From Vibrio furnissii CIP 102972 (lineage in GTDB: Bacteria; Pseudomonadota; Gammaproteobacteria; Enterobacterales; Vibrionaceae), in NCBI RefSeq assembly GCF_000176175.1, contig NZ_ACZP01000013.1, forward strand, positions 62,001 through 126,000: DNA of 64,000 bases. Reading direction: 5' to 3'. Within the stretch, counting starts at the first letter, position 1; the number at the start of each line of letters is the position of its first letter. The notes under the pieces are model-generated. The model searched no databases, was not told where the DNA came from, and saw only the letters and a list, made by a program, of their open reading frames with translations. Made by a program: the position numbers and the translations under genes. Below are positions 34,864 to 44,477 of this stretch, one piece after another.

Positions 34864-34930
34864 CGTATGCATCAAAAATCGAATCTAGTGCAAACTTATG
34901 GGGCTTGCCATCATAAGTCCTTAGCATACG
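34864..34930 (+). other. Nested stem-loop element upstream of the diguanylate cyclase gene
   Basis: Two nested perfect 7-bp stems: outer CGTATGC (34864-34870) with GCATACG (34924-34930), inner ACTTATG (34894-34900) with CATAAGT (34912-34918). It begins two bases after the stop of the membrane-protein gene and ends 60 bases before the cyclase start. No U-run follows, so it is not a standard terminator. Confidence 0.45.
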
Positions 34931-34990
34931 CGTGAAGTTTCGGTATTATCAGCGGTTATTAAAATTACAATTCTATAAAAAACAACGTCA

Positions 34991-37021
34991 ATGTTTAAAA
35001 CGCTAACAACCCGCGTCTGGTTGTTGCTAATGCTGTTCTTCTTCACAGTGCTGGCTCAAGCTGCGCAACCGAAAAATGATCAACCTTATTTAGTCGCGAC
35101 TGAAGCGGACGATGTCGTCACGCGTGTGCTATTTGATGCGATCGCGTACCAATTTAATATCGATATTCAGTATGTGAATTACCCCAGTTTCGATGCGATT
35201 TTAAAATCGGTCGAATCTGGTGAAAGTGATTTCGCGGCGAACGTCACGTACACCGATGAGCGCGCCAAACGCTTTGATTATTCGGCGCCCACCAATATCG
35301 AATACACCTACCTTTACAGCTACACCAATGCCACGCTGGACGAAATCAAACGTATCGGTGTGCCAAAAGGGACGATTTACGGTGAGCTGATTCGAGAAAA
35401 CTATCCGCACCTGACACAAGTGGAATACGACGGGTTCAGCGAAGCCAAAGTACTACTGGAAAATGCCGATGTGGATGGGGTCGTGGATGCGATTAACCAG
35501 CTCAAACCCATGCTCACTCGCGGCTTGGATGCGCAGTTGCTCAACGATCGCATTTCGATTCAGCCGGTGTCGCTGATTGTGCCCAAAGGCAAGCATGCTG
35601 AGTTACTCAAATCATTCGAAACCTTTGTGCACTCCGCCAAAGTGCAAAAACTGCTGCGTGAATCGATTCAAAAATATCAATTCGACATTCGCAAACAGGC
35701 GCTGCGCCAAGCGGTGATCGACAGTGGCGTGAATCAACAGCGCCCGCTACGCGTGAAGTTGGAGAACCTGACTCAATATGCTAATTACGGCAATGATGGC
35801 TCGGTGAAAGGCATCAGCGCTGATGTTGTGTTCCAAGCGTGTGACATTCTGCTGCTCAAGTGTGATTTGGTCAGTACTGCCGATGAAACGTGGGAAAGCA
35901 TGTTTGCCGACATTCAGGATAAGCACATTGATATCGTGGCTCCGATTTCCATTTCTGAGCAGCGTAAAAAAGTGGTCTACTTCAGCGAAAGTTATTACCA
36001 CCCACAAGCGGTGATGGTGAAACGTGAAGGCTACAAAGAGAATGTGTACAGCAATGTCTCGGAGCTGGTGGTGGAACGCATCGGTGTGGTGAAAGACGAT
36101 TTCTTTGAAGAGCTGATGCAAATCATGCTGCCAAACAAAGGCTTAGTCACTTTCTCCAACCAAGAGGAGCAGATTCAGGCGCTGCTGGACAAACAAGTCG
36201 ACTACATCGTGCTGAGCAAAGCCAATTTCAATCAGATCCTGCGGGATGCCGATTCGTTGCTGCCGATTGTGGAAGATCCCATGATTGGCAGTTTCTATGC
36301 TTACGATATTGCGATTGGTTTTCCAAAGAATCCCGTGGGTGCAGCGCTGGCGCCGCTCTTCACGCGCGCGATTAAAATCATCGACACTCAAAAGATCATC
36401 AAAAAATACGACTATCAACCCGACTGGCGTGCGACGCTGTTGACCGAAAAGCGTTTTGCCCGTCACAGCCAATGGCTGTTCATTCTGTTGGTGCTGGTGC
36501 TGGTGAGTGTCGCGCTGTACCTCAATGTGCAATCGAATACCGACAACCTGACTCGCTTGCGCAATCGCCGGTCGCTGTATCGTCGCTATCGACGCGGTTT
36601 ATCGGCACGAACCACGCTGGTGTATCTCGATGTGAACCAGTTTAAACCCATCAATGACACCTATGGCCATGAAATTGGTGACAAGGTGCTCAAGCAGCTT
36701 GCGGTACGGATTCAACACGTGTGGAAAGGCAAGGGCAATGCGTACCGCATTGGGGGTGATGAGTTCATTTTGGTCGGTGAGGCGCGCGGTGAAGCATTGC
36801 AAGCCATCATCGAGCAACTACAACATTTCCTGTTTATCTGCACCGAGCGCGATGTGAGCTTTGATGTCAGTGTTGCGATTGGTGTATCGACGGATCGTGA
36901 GCGGTACATGTCGCTGCAAGAAGTGCTGCATCAAACCGATATTGCGATGTACAAAGAGAAGCATAAACGGCCATTCGAGAGCGTGGTGCGCTCAACGAAA
37001 GAAGTGATGGAAGTGAATTAA
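34991..37021 (+). CDS. Diguanylate cyclase with two periplasmic binding-protein-like sensor domains
   Basis: The 676-residue protein has a signal peptide (LLLMLFFFTVLAQAA), two bacterial extracellular solute-binding domains (SBP_bac_3 type, about 30-235 and 245-490), a membrane helix (about 497-515, WLFILLVLVLVSVALYL) and a GGDEF domain (about 522-665). The active loop is intact (RIGGDEFILVGEA), with DVNQFKPINDTYGHEIGD upstream. The RxxD inhibitory site usually found five residues before GGDEF is absent (GKGNAY). Binding of a small molecule in the periplasm would set cyclic di-GMP synthesis. The ligand is unknown. Confidence 0.9.
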   Translation: MFKTLTTRVWLLLMLFFFTVLAQAAQPKNDQPYLVATEADDVVTRVLFDAIAYQFNIDIQYVNYPSFDAILKSVESGESDFAANVTYTDERAKRFDYSAPTNIEYTYLYSYTNATLDEIKRIGVPKGTIYGELIRENYPHLTQVEYDGFSEAKVLLENADVDGVVDAINQLKPMLTRGLDAQLLNDRISIQPVSLIVPKGKHAELLKSFETFVHSAKVQKLLRESIQKYQFDIRKQALRQAVIDSGVNQQRPLRVKLENLTQYANYGNDGSVKGISADVVFQACDILLLKCDLVSTADETWESMFADIQDKHIDIVAPISISEQRKKVVYFSESYYHPQAVMVKREGYKENVYSNVSELVVERIGVVKDDFFEELMQIMLPNKGLVTFSNQEEQIQALLDKQVDYIVLSKANFNQILRDADSLLPIVEDPMIGSFYAYDIAIGFPKNPVGAALAPLFTRAIKIIDTQKIIKKYDYQPDWRATLLTEKRFARHSQWLFILLVLVLVSVALYLNVQSNTDNLTRLRNRRSLYRRYRRGLSARTTLVYLDVNQFKPINDTYGHEIGDKVLKQLAVRIQHVWKGKGNAYRIGGDEFILVGEARGEALQAIIEQLQHFLFICTERDVSFDVSVAIGVSTDRERYMSLQEVLHQTDIAMYKEKHKRPFESVVRSTKEVMEVN

Positions 37022-37147
37022 TCAAATTGTTCAAATGGTGGGCAGTTGACGGTAAATCAATGCTTTTCCCCCGATTTGGGGTTGCAATAGCAAGGGCGAT
37101 ACCGGATAATCCTCACCACTCTTCGGCGACAAGCTGAAGTGACCTAT

Positions 37148-37255
37148 GGGGGCCCTGGTCCTCCCGCAACACTAGTTCGTGAATTTGGTCAGGTCCGGAA
37201 GGAAGCAGCCACAGCGAATGACGTGTGTGCCGGGATGTGGCTGGGGCTTCCACCC
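37148..37255 (+). ncRNA. ffs: 4.5S RNA of the signal recognition particle
   Basis: The conserved core GGTCAGGTCCGGAAGGAAGC followed by AGCC and the 3' strand GTGTGCCGGGATGTGGCT gives the SRP domain IV hairpin with the GGAA loop. The ends GGGGGCCC (37148-37155) and GGGCTTCC pair fully with two G-U pairs. Length about 108 nt. It binds Ffh and targets membrane proteins to FtsY. The sequence between its end and 37450 shows nothing I can support. Confidence 0.97.
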
Positions 37256-37450
37256 ATCTGCTGAACCCTCAGTATTTCTACCGCTTCATTTCTATACCAC
37301 CAGTATTTCCATACCGTCATTATTTTTTACACCATCATGATTGATTCATTTGAACCTCATCAAGTGGTCTAAATCTCATTGATTTTTCTAATGGCTTGTC
37401 GTTTGGCACGGTCACAGATGTCCCGTGTTCGTGCGCAAATTTCTGGTGCT

Positions 37451-38340
37451 TCAATACATATTAAAGTCGCTTTTTATCCGTTCAATTAGGTTCAATAATG
37501 CTGGATTGAGGCTGTCTTTTCTCCAAACGATGACATATTCCACAGTAGGAGCATTGGGTAAATCTCGGAACGTTACGTTAGGTATTTGAATCTTCTTTAG
37601 TGGTTCAGGGACCAGTGCTATCCCTAGTTCTTCTGACACCATATTAACGATGGTTTGCTGTAGTTGAGTTTCCAAAATTACTTTGGGTTCAAAATTGAAT
37701 TGGCGGGCATAACTTTGTAGTGCATTCCGTAGTTCAGGCGCAACGCTTAATGGTGTTGCGATAAAGGATTCTTGTGCAAGCGCTGCCCCAGAAACGGTGT
37801 CGCTTTTCGCGAGTGGGTGCGTGGATGGCACCGCTAAGCAAAGCTTCTCTTCTCTGAGTTTTAATACGTTTAAGCTTGTATCACACTCTGTTTTCCACAT
37901 GATTGCGGCATCAAATTTAGCGGCTTGAATCAGTTGAACGAGTTCTGTGGGAATGACCTCTTGCAGGTGCAAAGCAACGTCGGGGTATTGGGCCAAATAT
38001 TTCTTTGTCAGTTGAGGAATTATATTGTACGCCGCATGCATCATAAACCCGATGGAAAGTTGCCCGGCTTTACCTTGAACAATGTTCTGAACGTTCTTAT
38101 AAGCATCTGATAGAGAAGCCAAAATCTGCTTAGAGTCCTTGTAAAAACTCTCTCCAGCCGGTGTTAATGTCACCCCCTTGGGATGTCTGATAAAAAGGGG
38201 GTAGATAGCTCATTTTCCAAGAGGCTAATCTGCCGACTAAGCGGTGGCTGCGTAAGGTGCAGCCATTTCGCGGCTTGACCAATATTCCCAGTTTCAGCGA
38301 CAGCGACAAAGTACTTGAGTTGTTTAATATCAATGTTCAT
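37451..38340 (-). pseudogene. LysR family regulator gene with a single-base frameshift
   Basis: From the ATG at 38340 the helix-turn-helix reads MNIDIKQLKYFVAVAETGNI, then AAKWLHLTQPPLSRQISLLE, and runs to ENELSTP, after which the frame changes. The remaining protein (TPAGESFYKDSKQIL onward to 37451, about 240 residues with the substrate-binding domain) continues in another frame. A run of five G at 38197-38201 on the plus strand is where one base appears to be missing: a sixth G would restore LSTPLFIRHPKGVTLTPAG, the normal LysR join. It is divergent from an AEC transporter gene, its probable target. It could be a real inactivation, phase variation or an assembly error. Confidence 0.85.
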
Positions 38341-38434
38341 ACAGAAAAGGTATCAAGAGGTGTGAATAATTATATTAGATTAAATGAAGGTGTGTGGATA
38401 GAGTGAGTTTTTTCTTCTAAACAATGGGTATGAC

Positions 38435-39385
38435 GTGGTATCTACATTTTTGATTATATGCCCCATATTTGCTTTGATTTTCAGTGGCTGGTTGTTGCGT
38501 TCTAAAGGTTGGGTTAGCGACCAAGCCACAAAAGAGTTGAATAAATTTGTTGTATTTCTCGCCCTTCCGGCGCTGCTCTTCAAGATCGTCGCAACATCTA
38601 AGTGGAAACAATTGTGGCGTCCTGAATTTATTACTGCGTTTCTACTGGCGACAGCCATCCTTTTCATATTCACGTTGTTGTTTCAGCTAAAAAGAGGGCG
38701 TGTATTAGCCGATGCTTCAATTGATGCACTGAACAGTAGTTATGCAAACACTGGATTCATGGGGTTTCCATTGCTGCTTGCTATTGTGGGTGAGGAGTCT
38801 CAAACCTATGCGCTGAGTGCAACAATCATTACCGTGTGTATACTGTTCGCCTTCAGCATTATCTTGGTTGAATGCGGTTGCAGCAGCGGAAAAAATCAGC
38901 GACAGATTGCGATGACCGTTGTGAAAAAAGTGGCGAGTAACCCAATTATTGTCGCGCCTGTCATTGCTTCTATTGTGCCAATTCTTGGCTTACATCTGCC
39001 TCTGTTCATGAGCCAATCATTAGATTTACTGGGGGGCGCAGCAGCACCTTGTGCTTTAGTGACGATTGGTTTTTTCATTGGTGGAAGAAAAGTTAATCGG
39101 CCGAGTGCGTTTATCACCAAACGAACTGTAGCGTTTGTGTTTACGAAGTTGATTGTCCATCCAGCGCTAGTCTTACTTCTTGTGAGTGCTCTATTTTCAC
39201 TCCCTGAGCCAGCATTACTCTGTATCTTGTTGCTTTCTGCGTTGCCTACGGGGACAGGGCCTTTTATGGTGGCGGAATATTATGAACGCGAATGTTCGTT
39301 AACATCAGATGTAATTTTGCTTTCGACAGTGCTGTCTCCTATCACGGTCGCTCTCTTGGTGTACGCTTTTCAACTGAGCTCCTAG
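38435..39385 (+). CDS. AEC (auxin efflux carrier) family transporter
   Basis: The 316-residue protein has ten hydrophobic segments in the AEC pattern: IICPIFALIFSGWLLRSKGW, NKFVVFLALPALLFKIVA, the central SSYANTGFMGFPLLLAIVG, and the second half PCALVTIGFFIGG and LPTGTGPFMVAEYY. Family members export or take up organic acids such as malate or malonate. The GTG start at 38435 has only a weak ribosome-binding site. It is divergent from the broken LysR gene. Confidence 0.9.
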   Translation: MVSTFLIICPIFALIFSGWLLRSKGWVSDQATKELNKFVVFLALPALLFKIVATSKWKQLWRPEFITAFLLATAILFIFTLLFQLKRGRVLADASIDALNSSYANTGFMGFPLLLAIVGEESQTYALSATIITVCILFAFSIILVECGCSSGKNQRQIAMTVVKKVASNPIIVAPVIASIVPILGLHLPLFMSQSLDLLGGAAAPCALVTIGFFIGGRKVNRPSAFITKRTVAFVFTKLIVHPALVLLLVSALFSLPEPALLCILLLSALPTGTGPFMVAEYYERECSLTSDVILLSTVLSPITVALLVYAFQLSS

Positions 39386-39503
39386 ATTTAGTCAGTAAAT
39401 CGGCTTTTGTCTCTTTGATAAGAAAAGCGGATAGAGTTCACAGATGCAACAATCCTGAATAGACGTTACCCAGCGATTCATGTACTTTGAAAAACATATA
39501 TAC

Positions 39504-39529
39504 AGATTGTTACCATTAGGGCGAAACTG
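39504..39529 (+). promoter_or_regulatory. Ribonucleic antiterminator (RAT) in the bglG leader
   Basis: AGATTGTTACCATTAGGGCG and the following AAACTG fit the BglG/LicT-type RAT pattern (GGATTGTTACTG ... GGCAAAACC). Its 3' half overlaps the 5' arm of the terminator that follows, as expected for protein-dependent antitermination. Confidence 0.8.
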
Positions 39530-39602
39530 TATGCATAACACAATAAAGCTAGTGATGGCTGGCTTTGTGTTTTGTATAGCAGGTTCGCCTTTTTTGTTTT
39601 TT
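39520..39602 (+). terminator. Conditional terminator in the bglG leader
   Basis: GGCGAA (39520-39525), inside the RAT, pairs with TTCGCC (39584-39589), followed by TTTTTT, G and a further T-run. An inner dyad (ACACAATAAAGC with GCTTTGTGT) strengthens the loop. Binding of the BglG-type protein to the RAT would block this structure. Confidence 0.7.
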
Positions 39603-39627
39603 AGTATCCTAGCGAGAACACAAAGGC

Positions 39628-40467
39628 ATGTTTACAATACTACAAGTGCTCAATAACAACGTGGTCAGTGCCGCCGACGAGAGTGGACGGGAGTTAATCC
39701 TGACAGGAAAAGGGTTAGGTTTTAAAGCGCAACCCGGCAAAGCCATCGATCCACATGTCGCAGAAAAAGTTTTCGTTTTAAATCAAGGCGATGCGACATC
39801 TGAACGACTTAAAGTATTGATGGAAAGTTTGCCTCTCGAAGTTGTTCAGATGACAGAATTTATCTGCGATGAAGCGGAAAAAGCACTGAACAGAAAATTT
39901 GGCAATGGTTTGTTCGTGTCGTTGTCGGATCATTTAGACTTCGCCATCAAACGCTCTAAAGACGGTTTAAGTATACCGAACCCTTTTGAATGGGAGATTC
40001 GCAGTTTTTACGATAAAGAATTTAAATTTGCTGAAGGTATCATTCAAAAAATACTTTTAAATTGGGGAGTGCTGTTAGAAAAATCTGAGGCTTGTAGTAT
40101 CGCGTTGCATATTATTAATGCAGATAATAGCAATTTAAATGATTTTAAGTCACTGACAAAAATTGTTTATCAAATACTTAATATTGTTAAGTATGTTTTT
40201 AATGTTGAACTGGATGAAAATTCACAAAATTATCATCGATTCGTTACTCATCTTAAGTTTTTTGCCCAACGTATTGGTAAAAAGGAGGTCATTACAAATC
40301 ACGATTCTTTACTGTCGGACTTGTTAATCAAAGAATTAACTAAAACTCATCAATGTGTTGATACGATTTCTGAATTTGTTCGAAAAACATACGGTCACCC
40401 GATGAGTGACTCGGAAAAACTGTATTTAGTCATTCATATTGACAGAGTTCTGAACGACGTTAGATAG
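39628..40467 (+). CDS. bglG: BglG/LicT family transcription antiterminator
   Basis: The 279-residue protein has the CAT RNA-binding domain (1-55: ILQVLNNNVVSAADESGRELILTGKGLGFKAQPG) and two PTS regulation domains, PRD1 (about 65-170) and PRD2 (about 172-279, ending GHPMSDSEKLYLVIHIDRVL). Phosphorylation of PRD histidines by HPr and the EII protein controls dimerisation. It binds the RAT sites before itself and before the PTS gene, so it controls its own operon. Base composition is AT-rich compared with the flagellar block. Confidence 0.95.
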   Translation: MFTILQVLNNNVVSAADESGRELILTGKGLGFKAQPGKAIDPHVAEKVFVLNQGDATSERLKVLMESLPLEVVQMTEFICDEAEKALNRKFGNGLFVSLSDHLDFAIKRSKDGLSIPNPFEWEIRSFYDKEFKFAEGIIQKILLNWGVLLEKSEACSIALHIINADNSNLNDFKSLTKIVYQILNIVKYVFNVELDENSQNYHRFVTHLKFFAQRIGKKEVITNHDSLLSDLLIKELTKTHQCVDTISEFVRKTYGHPMSDSEKLYLVIHIDRVLNDVR

Positions 40468-40485
40468 TTACATTTATTTCCACAA

Positions 40486-40515
40486 GGCTTGTTACTGTTC
40501 AATCAGGCAAACACC
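40486..40515 (+). promoter_or_regulatory. Second RAT site between bglG and the PTS gene
   Basis: GGCTTGTTACTGTTCAATCA and the following GGCAAACACC are a close match to the BglG-type RAT. It lies 18 bases after the bglG stop and 56 before the PTS start. I do not see a strong overlapping terminator with a U-run after it, so the element may be partly worn or act on a weak hairpin. Confidence 0.8.
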
Positions 40516-40571
40516 AGAGGGATTATTCGCTGCGCTAGCAGCCAATTAACATTTCTTTCTGGAGACATACC

Positions 40572-42503
40572 ATGTCAAATAAAAACTTAGCTAATCAGAT
40601 TGTGAGATTAGTTGGTGGTGAAAACAATATTACGGTGCTTTTTCACTGTATCACGCGTTTAAGATTCAATTTAAAGGATCTCTCGAAGGCTGACCAAGAT
40701 GCGATCGCAGATCTCGACGGCGTATTTGGTGTCAATCTTTCAGGTGACCAATTCCAAGTCATTCTTGGCGATAGAGTTAGCAAAGTTTGTGATGAAATAT
40801 ACGCAGCGATTCCTCGCTTACGTAAATCATCGCAAGAAGGCAATGCTGAAAACGAAACTGTTGAAAAGTCGGGGAAATTAGCCTTCCTGATGGAAACTAT
40901 CAGTAGTATATTTTCGCCAATTATCCCAGCGATTGCCGGTGCAGGTATCCTGAAGGGGATCCTTGCTCTCTTACTCACGTTTAATATTCTTCCCAAAGAT
41001 AGCCAAAACTACCAGATATTAAATGCTATCAGTGATGGCGTTTTTTATTTGTTGCCAATTGTGTTGGCTCACAGTTGTTCCGTACGTTTTAAATGTAATT
41101 CTTATGTAGCAATGGCGATTGCCGCTGCTTTGTTTCACCCAAGCCTGTCGGGTTTATTTGCTGCGAGTAAGCAAAGCGGTATCGATATCAGCTTTTTTGG
41201 CCTTCCAATTACACCGGCCTCTTATGCATCTTCGGTTATTCCAATTATTTTAGCGATTTGGCTGATGTCTTATGTCGAGAAATTCATCGACAGATTTATG
41301 CCGGGTTCATTGAAAACCATGTTTGTGCCTTTATTCACACTTATCATTGTTACGCCGATTACGTTAAGTGTATTAGGTCCAATAGGTTTGTTCTTGGGGG
41401 GACACCTCACTGGTGGTGTATTGTGGCTCCTTGAAAATATGGGATGGCTTGCCGGTCTTATCTTGGGCGGCACAATGTCAGTACTTATCATCACAGGGAT
41501 GCATTACACCCTTGTTCCTGTGATGGTGAACAATGTCAGCACCATGGGGTTCGACCCAATAAAGCCAATATTCTTTGTTGCTAACTTAGGCCAGGCTGGC
41601 GCTGCATTTGGTGTTTTCCTGAGAGCTAAAGATAAGAAACTTAAATCACTTGCGCTCTCAGTCAGTCTGACTGCGGCAATGGGTATCACCGAACCAGCAA
41701 TGTATGGTGTCAACATTCGTTTGAAAAAGCCATTTTTCGCAGCGTTGATTGGTGGTGCTTTAGGTGGTGCTTTTGCTGTGACTGCTGGTGTAAAAGCCTA
41801 CGCATTTACGATGAGTGGTTTACCGGGTATTCCAGCCTTGGCTGGCCCAACGTTTTTCTATGCTATCGGCAGTATGTTGATTAGTTTCATTGCGGCGGCG
41901 GCAATTACTTTTGTGGTTGGTTTTGAAGAAAAAACTGATGCAAAAGAAAGTGCTGATACGAAAAAAAGTACATCAGCACTGAAAGATCTAGAGATTACAT
42001 CTGTATCAAATCAAACGAAATTGTCTGTAGAAGGTAGCGCTCAAGAATCTATTTTCGCACCGGCCAAAGGCGAATTTGTAAAATTAGAAGACGTCAGTGA
42101 CCCGGTATTTGCGACAGAAACCTTTGGTAAGGGATTCGCCATTAAACCTTCTGAAGGGGTCGTTACTTCACCTGTTAACGGCACGGTGACTTCAATTTTC
42201 CCGACTAAACATGCATTAGCAATTACCAGTGACAATGGCGCTGAAATTCTGATTCATATTGGTGTTGATACGGTAAAACTCAATGGTAAATATTTTTCAT
42301 CGAGCATCCAAGATGGGGATGTGATCTCGATTGGACAACCACTTGTGGAGTTCGACCTAGAGGCGCTTGAAAGAGAAAGCTTTGATACGAGCGTCATCAT
42401 GGTGGTTACCAATACATCGGATTATCAGGAATTCATACTGAATGAAAACGTTAAAGCAGATGAACACGTTATTCAATTAGCCACCCAACCCAGTTTTGCT
42501 TAA
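40572..42503 (+). CDS. bglF: PTS beta-glucoside transporter EIIBCA
   Basis: The 643-residue protein has domain order B-C-A: EIIB (1-85) with phosphorylated Cys26 in FHCITRLRF, EIIC membrane domain (about 100-455, including GITEPAMYGVNIRLKKPF, the substrate-binding region), and EIIA of the glucose type (about 495-635, with ILIHIGVDTVKLNGKYF containing the phosphorylated His). It imports aryl- or alkyl-beta-glucosides as 6-phosphates and phosphorylates the BglG-type regulator. Which beta-glucoside it prefers is not visible. Confidence 0.95.
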   Translation: MSNKNLANQIVRLVGGENNITVLFHCITRLRFNLKDLSKADQDAIADLDGVFGVNLSGDQFQVILGDRVSKVCDEIYAAIPRLRKSSQEGNAENETVEKSGKLAFLMETISSIFSPIIPAIAGAGILKGILALLLTFNILPKDSQNYQILNAISDGVFYLLPIVLAHSCSVRFKCNSYVAMAIAAALFHPSLSGLFAASKQSGIDISFFGLPITPASYASSVIPIILAIWLMSYVEKFIDRFMPGSLKTMFVPLFTLIIVTPITLSVLGPIGLFLGGHLTGGVLWLLENMGWLAGLILGGTMSVLIITGMHYTLVPVMVNNVSTMGFDPIKPIFFVANLGQAGAAFGVFLRAKDKKLKSLALSVSLTAAMGITEPAMYGVNIRLKKPFFAALIGGALGGAFAVTAGVKAYAFTMSGLPGIPALAGPTFFYAIGSMLISFIAAAAITFVVGFEEKTDAKESADTKKSTSALKDLEITSVSNQTKLSVEGSAQESIFAPAKGEFVKLEDVSDPVFATETFGKGFAIKPSEGVVTSPVNGTVTSIFPTKHALAITSDNGAEILIHIGVDTVKLNGKYFSSSIQDGDVISIGQPLVEFDLEALERESFDTSVIMVVTNTSDYQEFILNENVKADEHVIQLATQPSFA

Positions 42504-42519
42504 TGCATCGATAAAATAA

Positions 42520-43998
<1,479 letters not shown>

Positions 43999-44010
43999 CC
44001 CCCATAAAAC

Positions 44011-44056
44011 AAAGCTGCATGCGTCGTCGCTCCTGATACGTTTGCAGCTTTGCTTT
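44011..44056 (+). terminator. Terminator of the beta-glucoside operon
   Basis: AAAGCTGCA (44011-44019) pairs with TGCAGCTTT (44043-44051) and is followed by GCTTTT. It lies 13 bases after the glucosidase stop. Confidence 0.8.
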
Positions 44057-44477
44057 TCAATCTACCTCGCATTGAGATAGCTCTAGATTCTAGCTTCTTA
44101 GAGAAATGAACCCACATTTAATCTTGCAGACTTGTCGTGGCCAACTCGAAAGTGCGCTGTAACTGACACAAAATGAAAACTATCGGTGTTACGCAATAAA
44201 ATGGTCAAACAAAGGACGACTCATTTCGATCCCGCATCGGTGAAACCTATGTGGTTTCAATATTTTTTTCGAACGGAACAGACGAATGGAATGCAATTGT
44301 CTCCCATCGAACGGTATACGATAGATGAAATCATCGAGGGCAATAATTCAATCATGTTCCCTTATTTAAGGTGTTTTCTGTGTATTTTTACGCACCTTGA
44401 GAAAGTTGAACTAGACTCAATGGGATAGAAAAATGCCATGATGATGTCGTCAATGTTTGCTGAATAAAGAGGCTATG
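44057..44477. other. Intergenic region before the chemoreceptor gene
   Basis: About 420 bases with no supported gene. An 80-codon frame at 44186-44428 starts with GTG, has no clear ribosome-binding site and no recognisable domain, so it is not called. The region should hold the chemoreceptor promoter. Confidence 0.5.

Noticed and set aside
44186..44428. 80-codon frame before the chemoreceptor
   Set aside because: GTG start without a ribosome-binding site, no recognisable domain, and low-complexity amino acid use.
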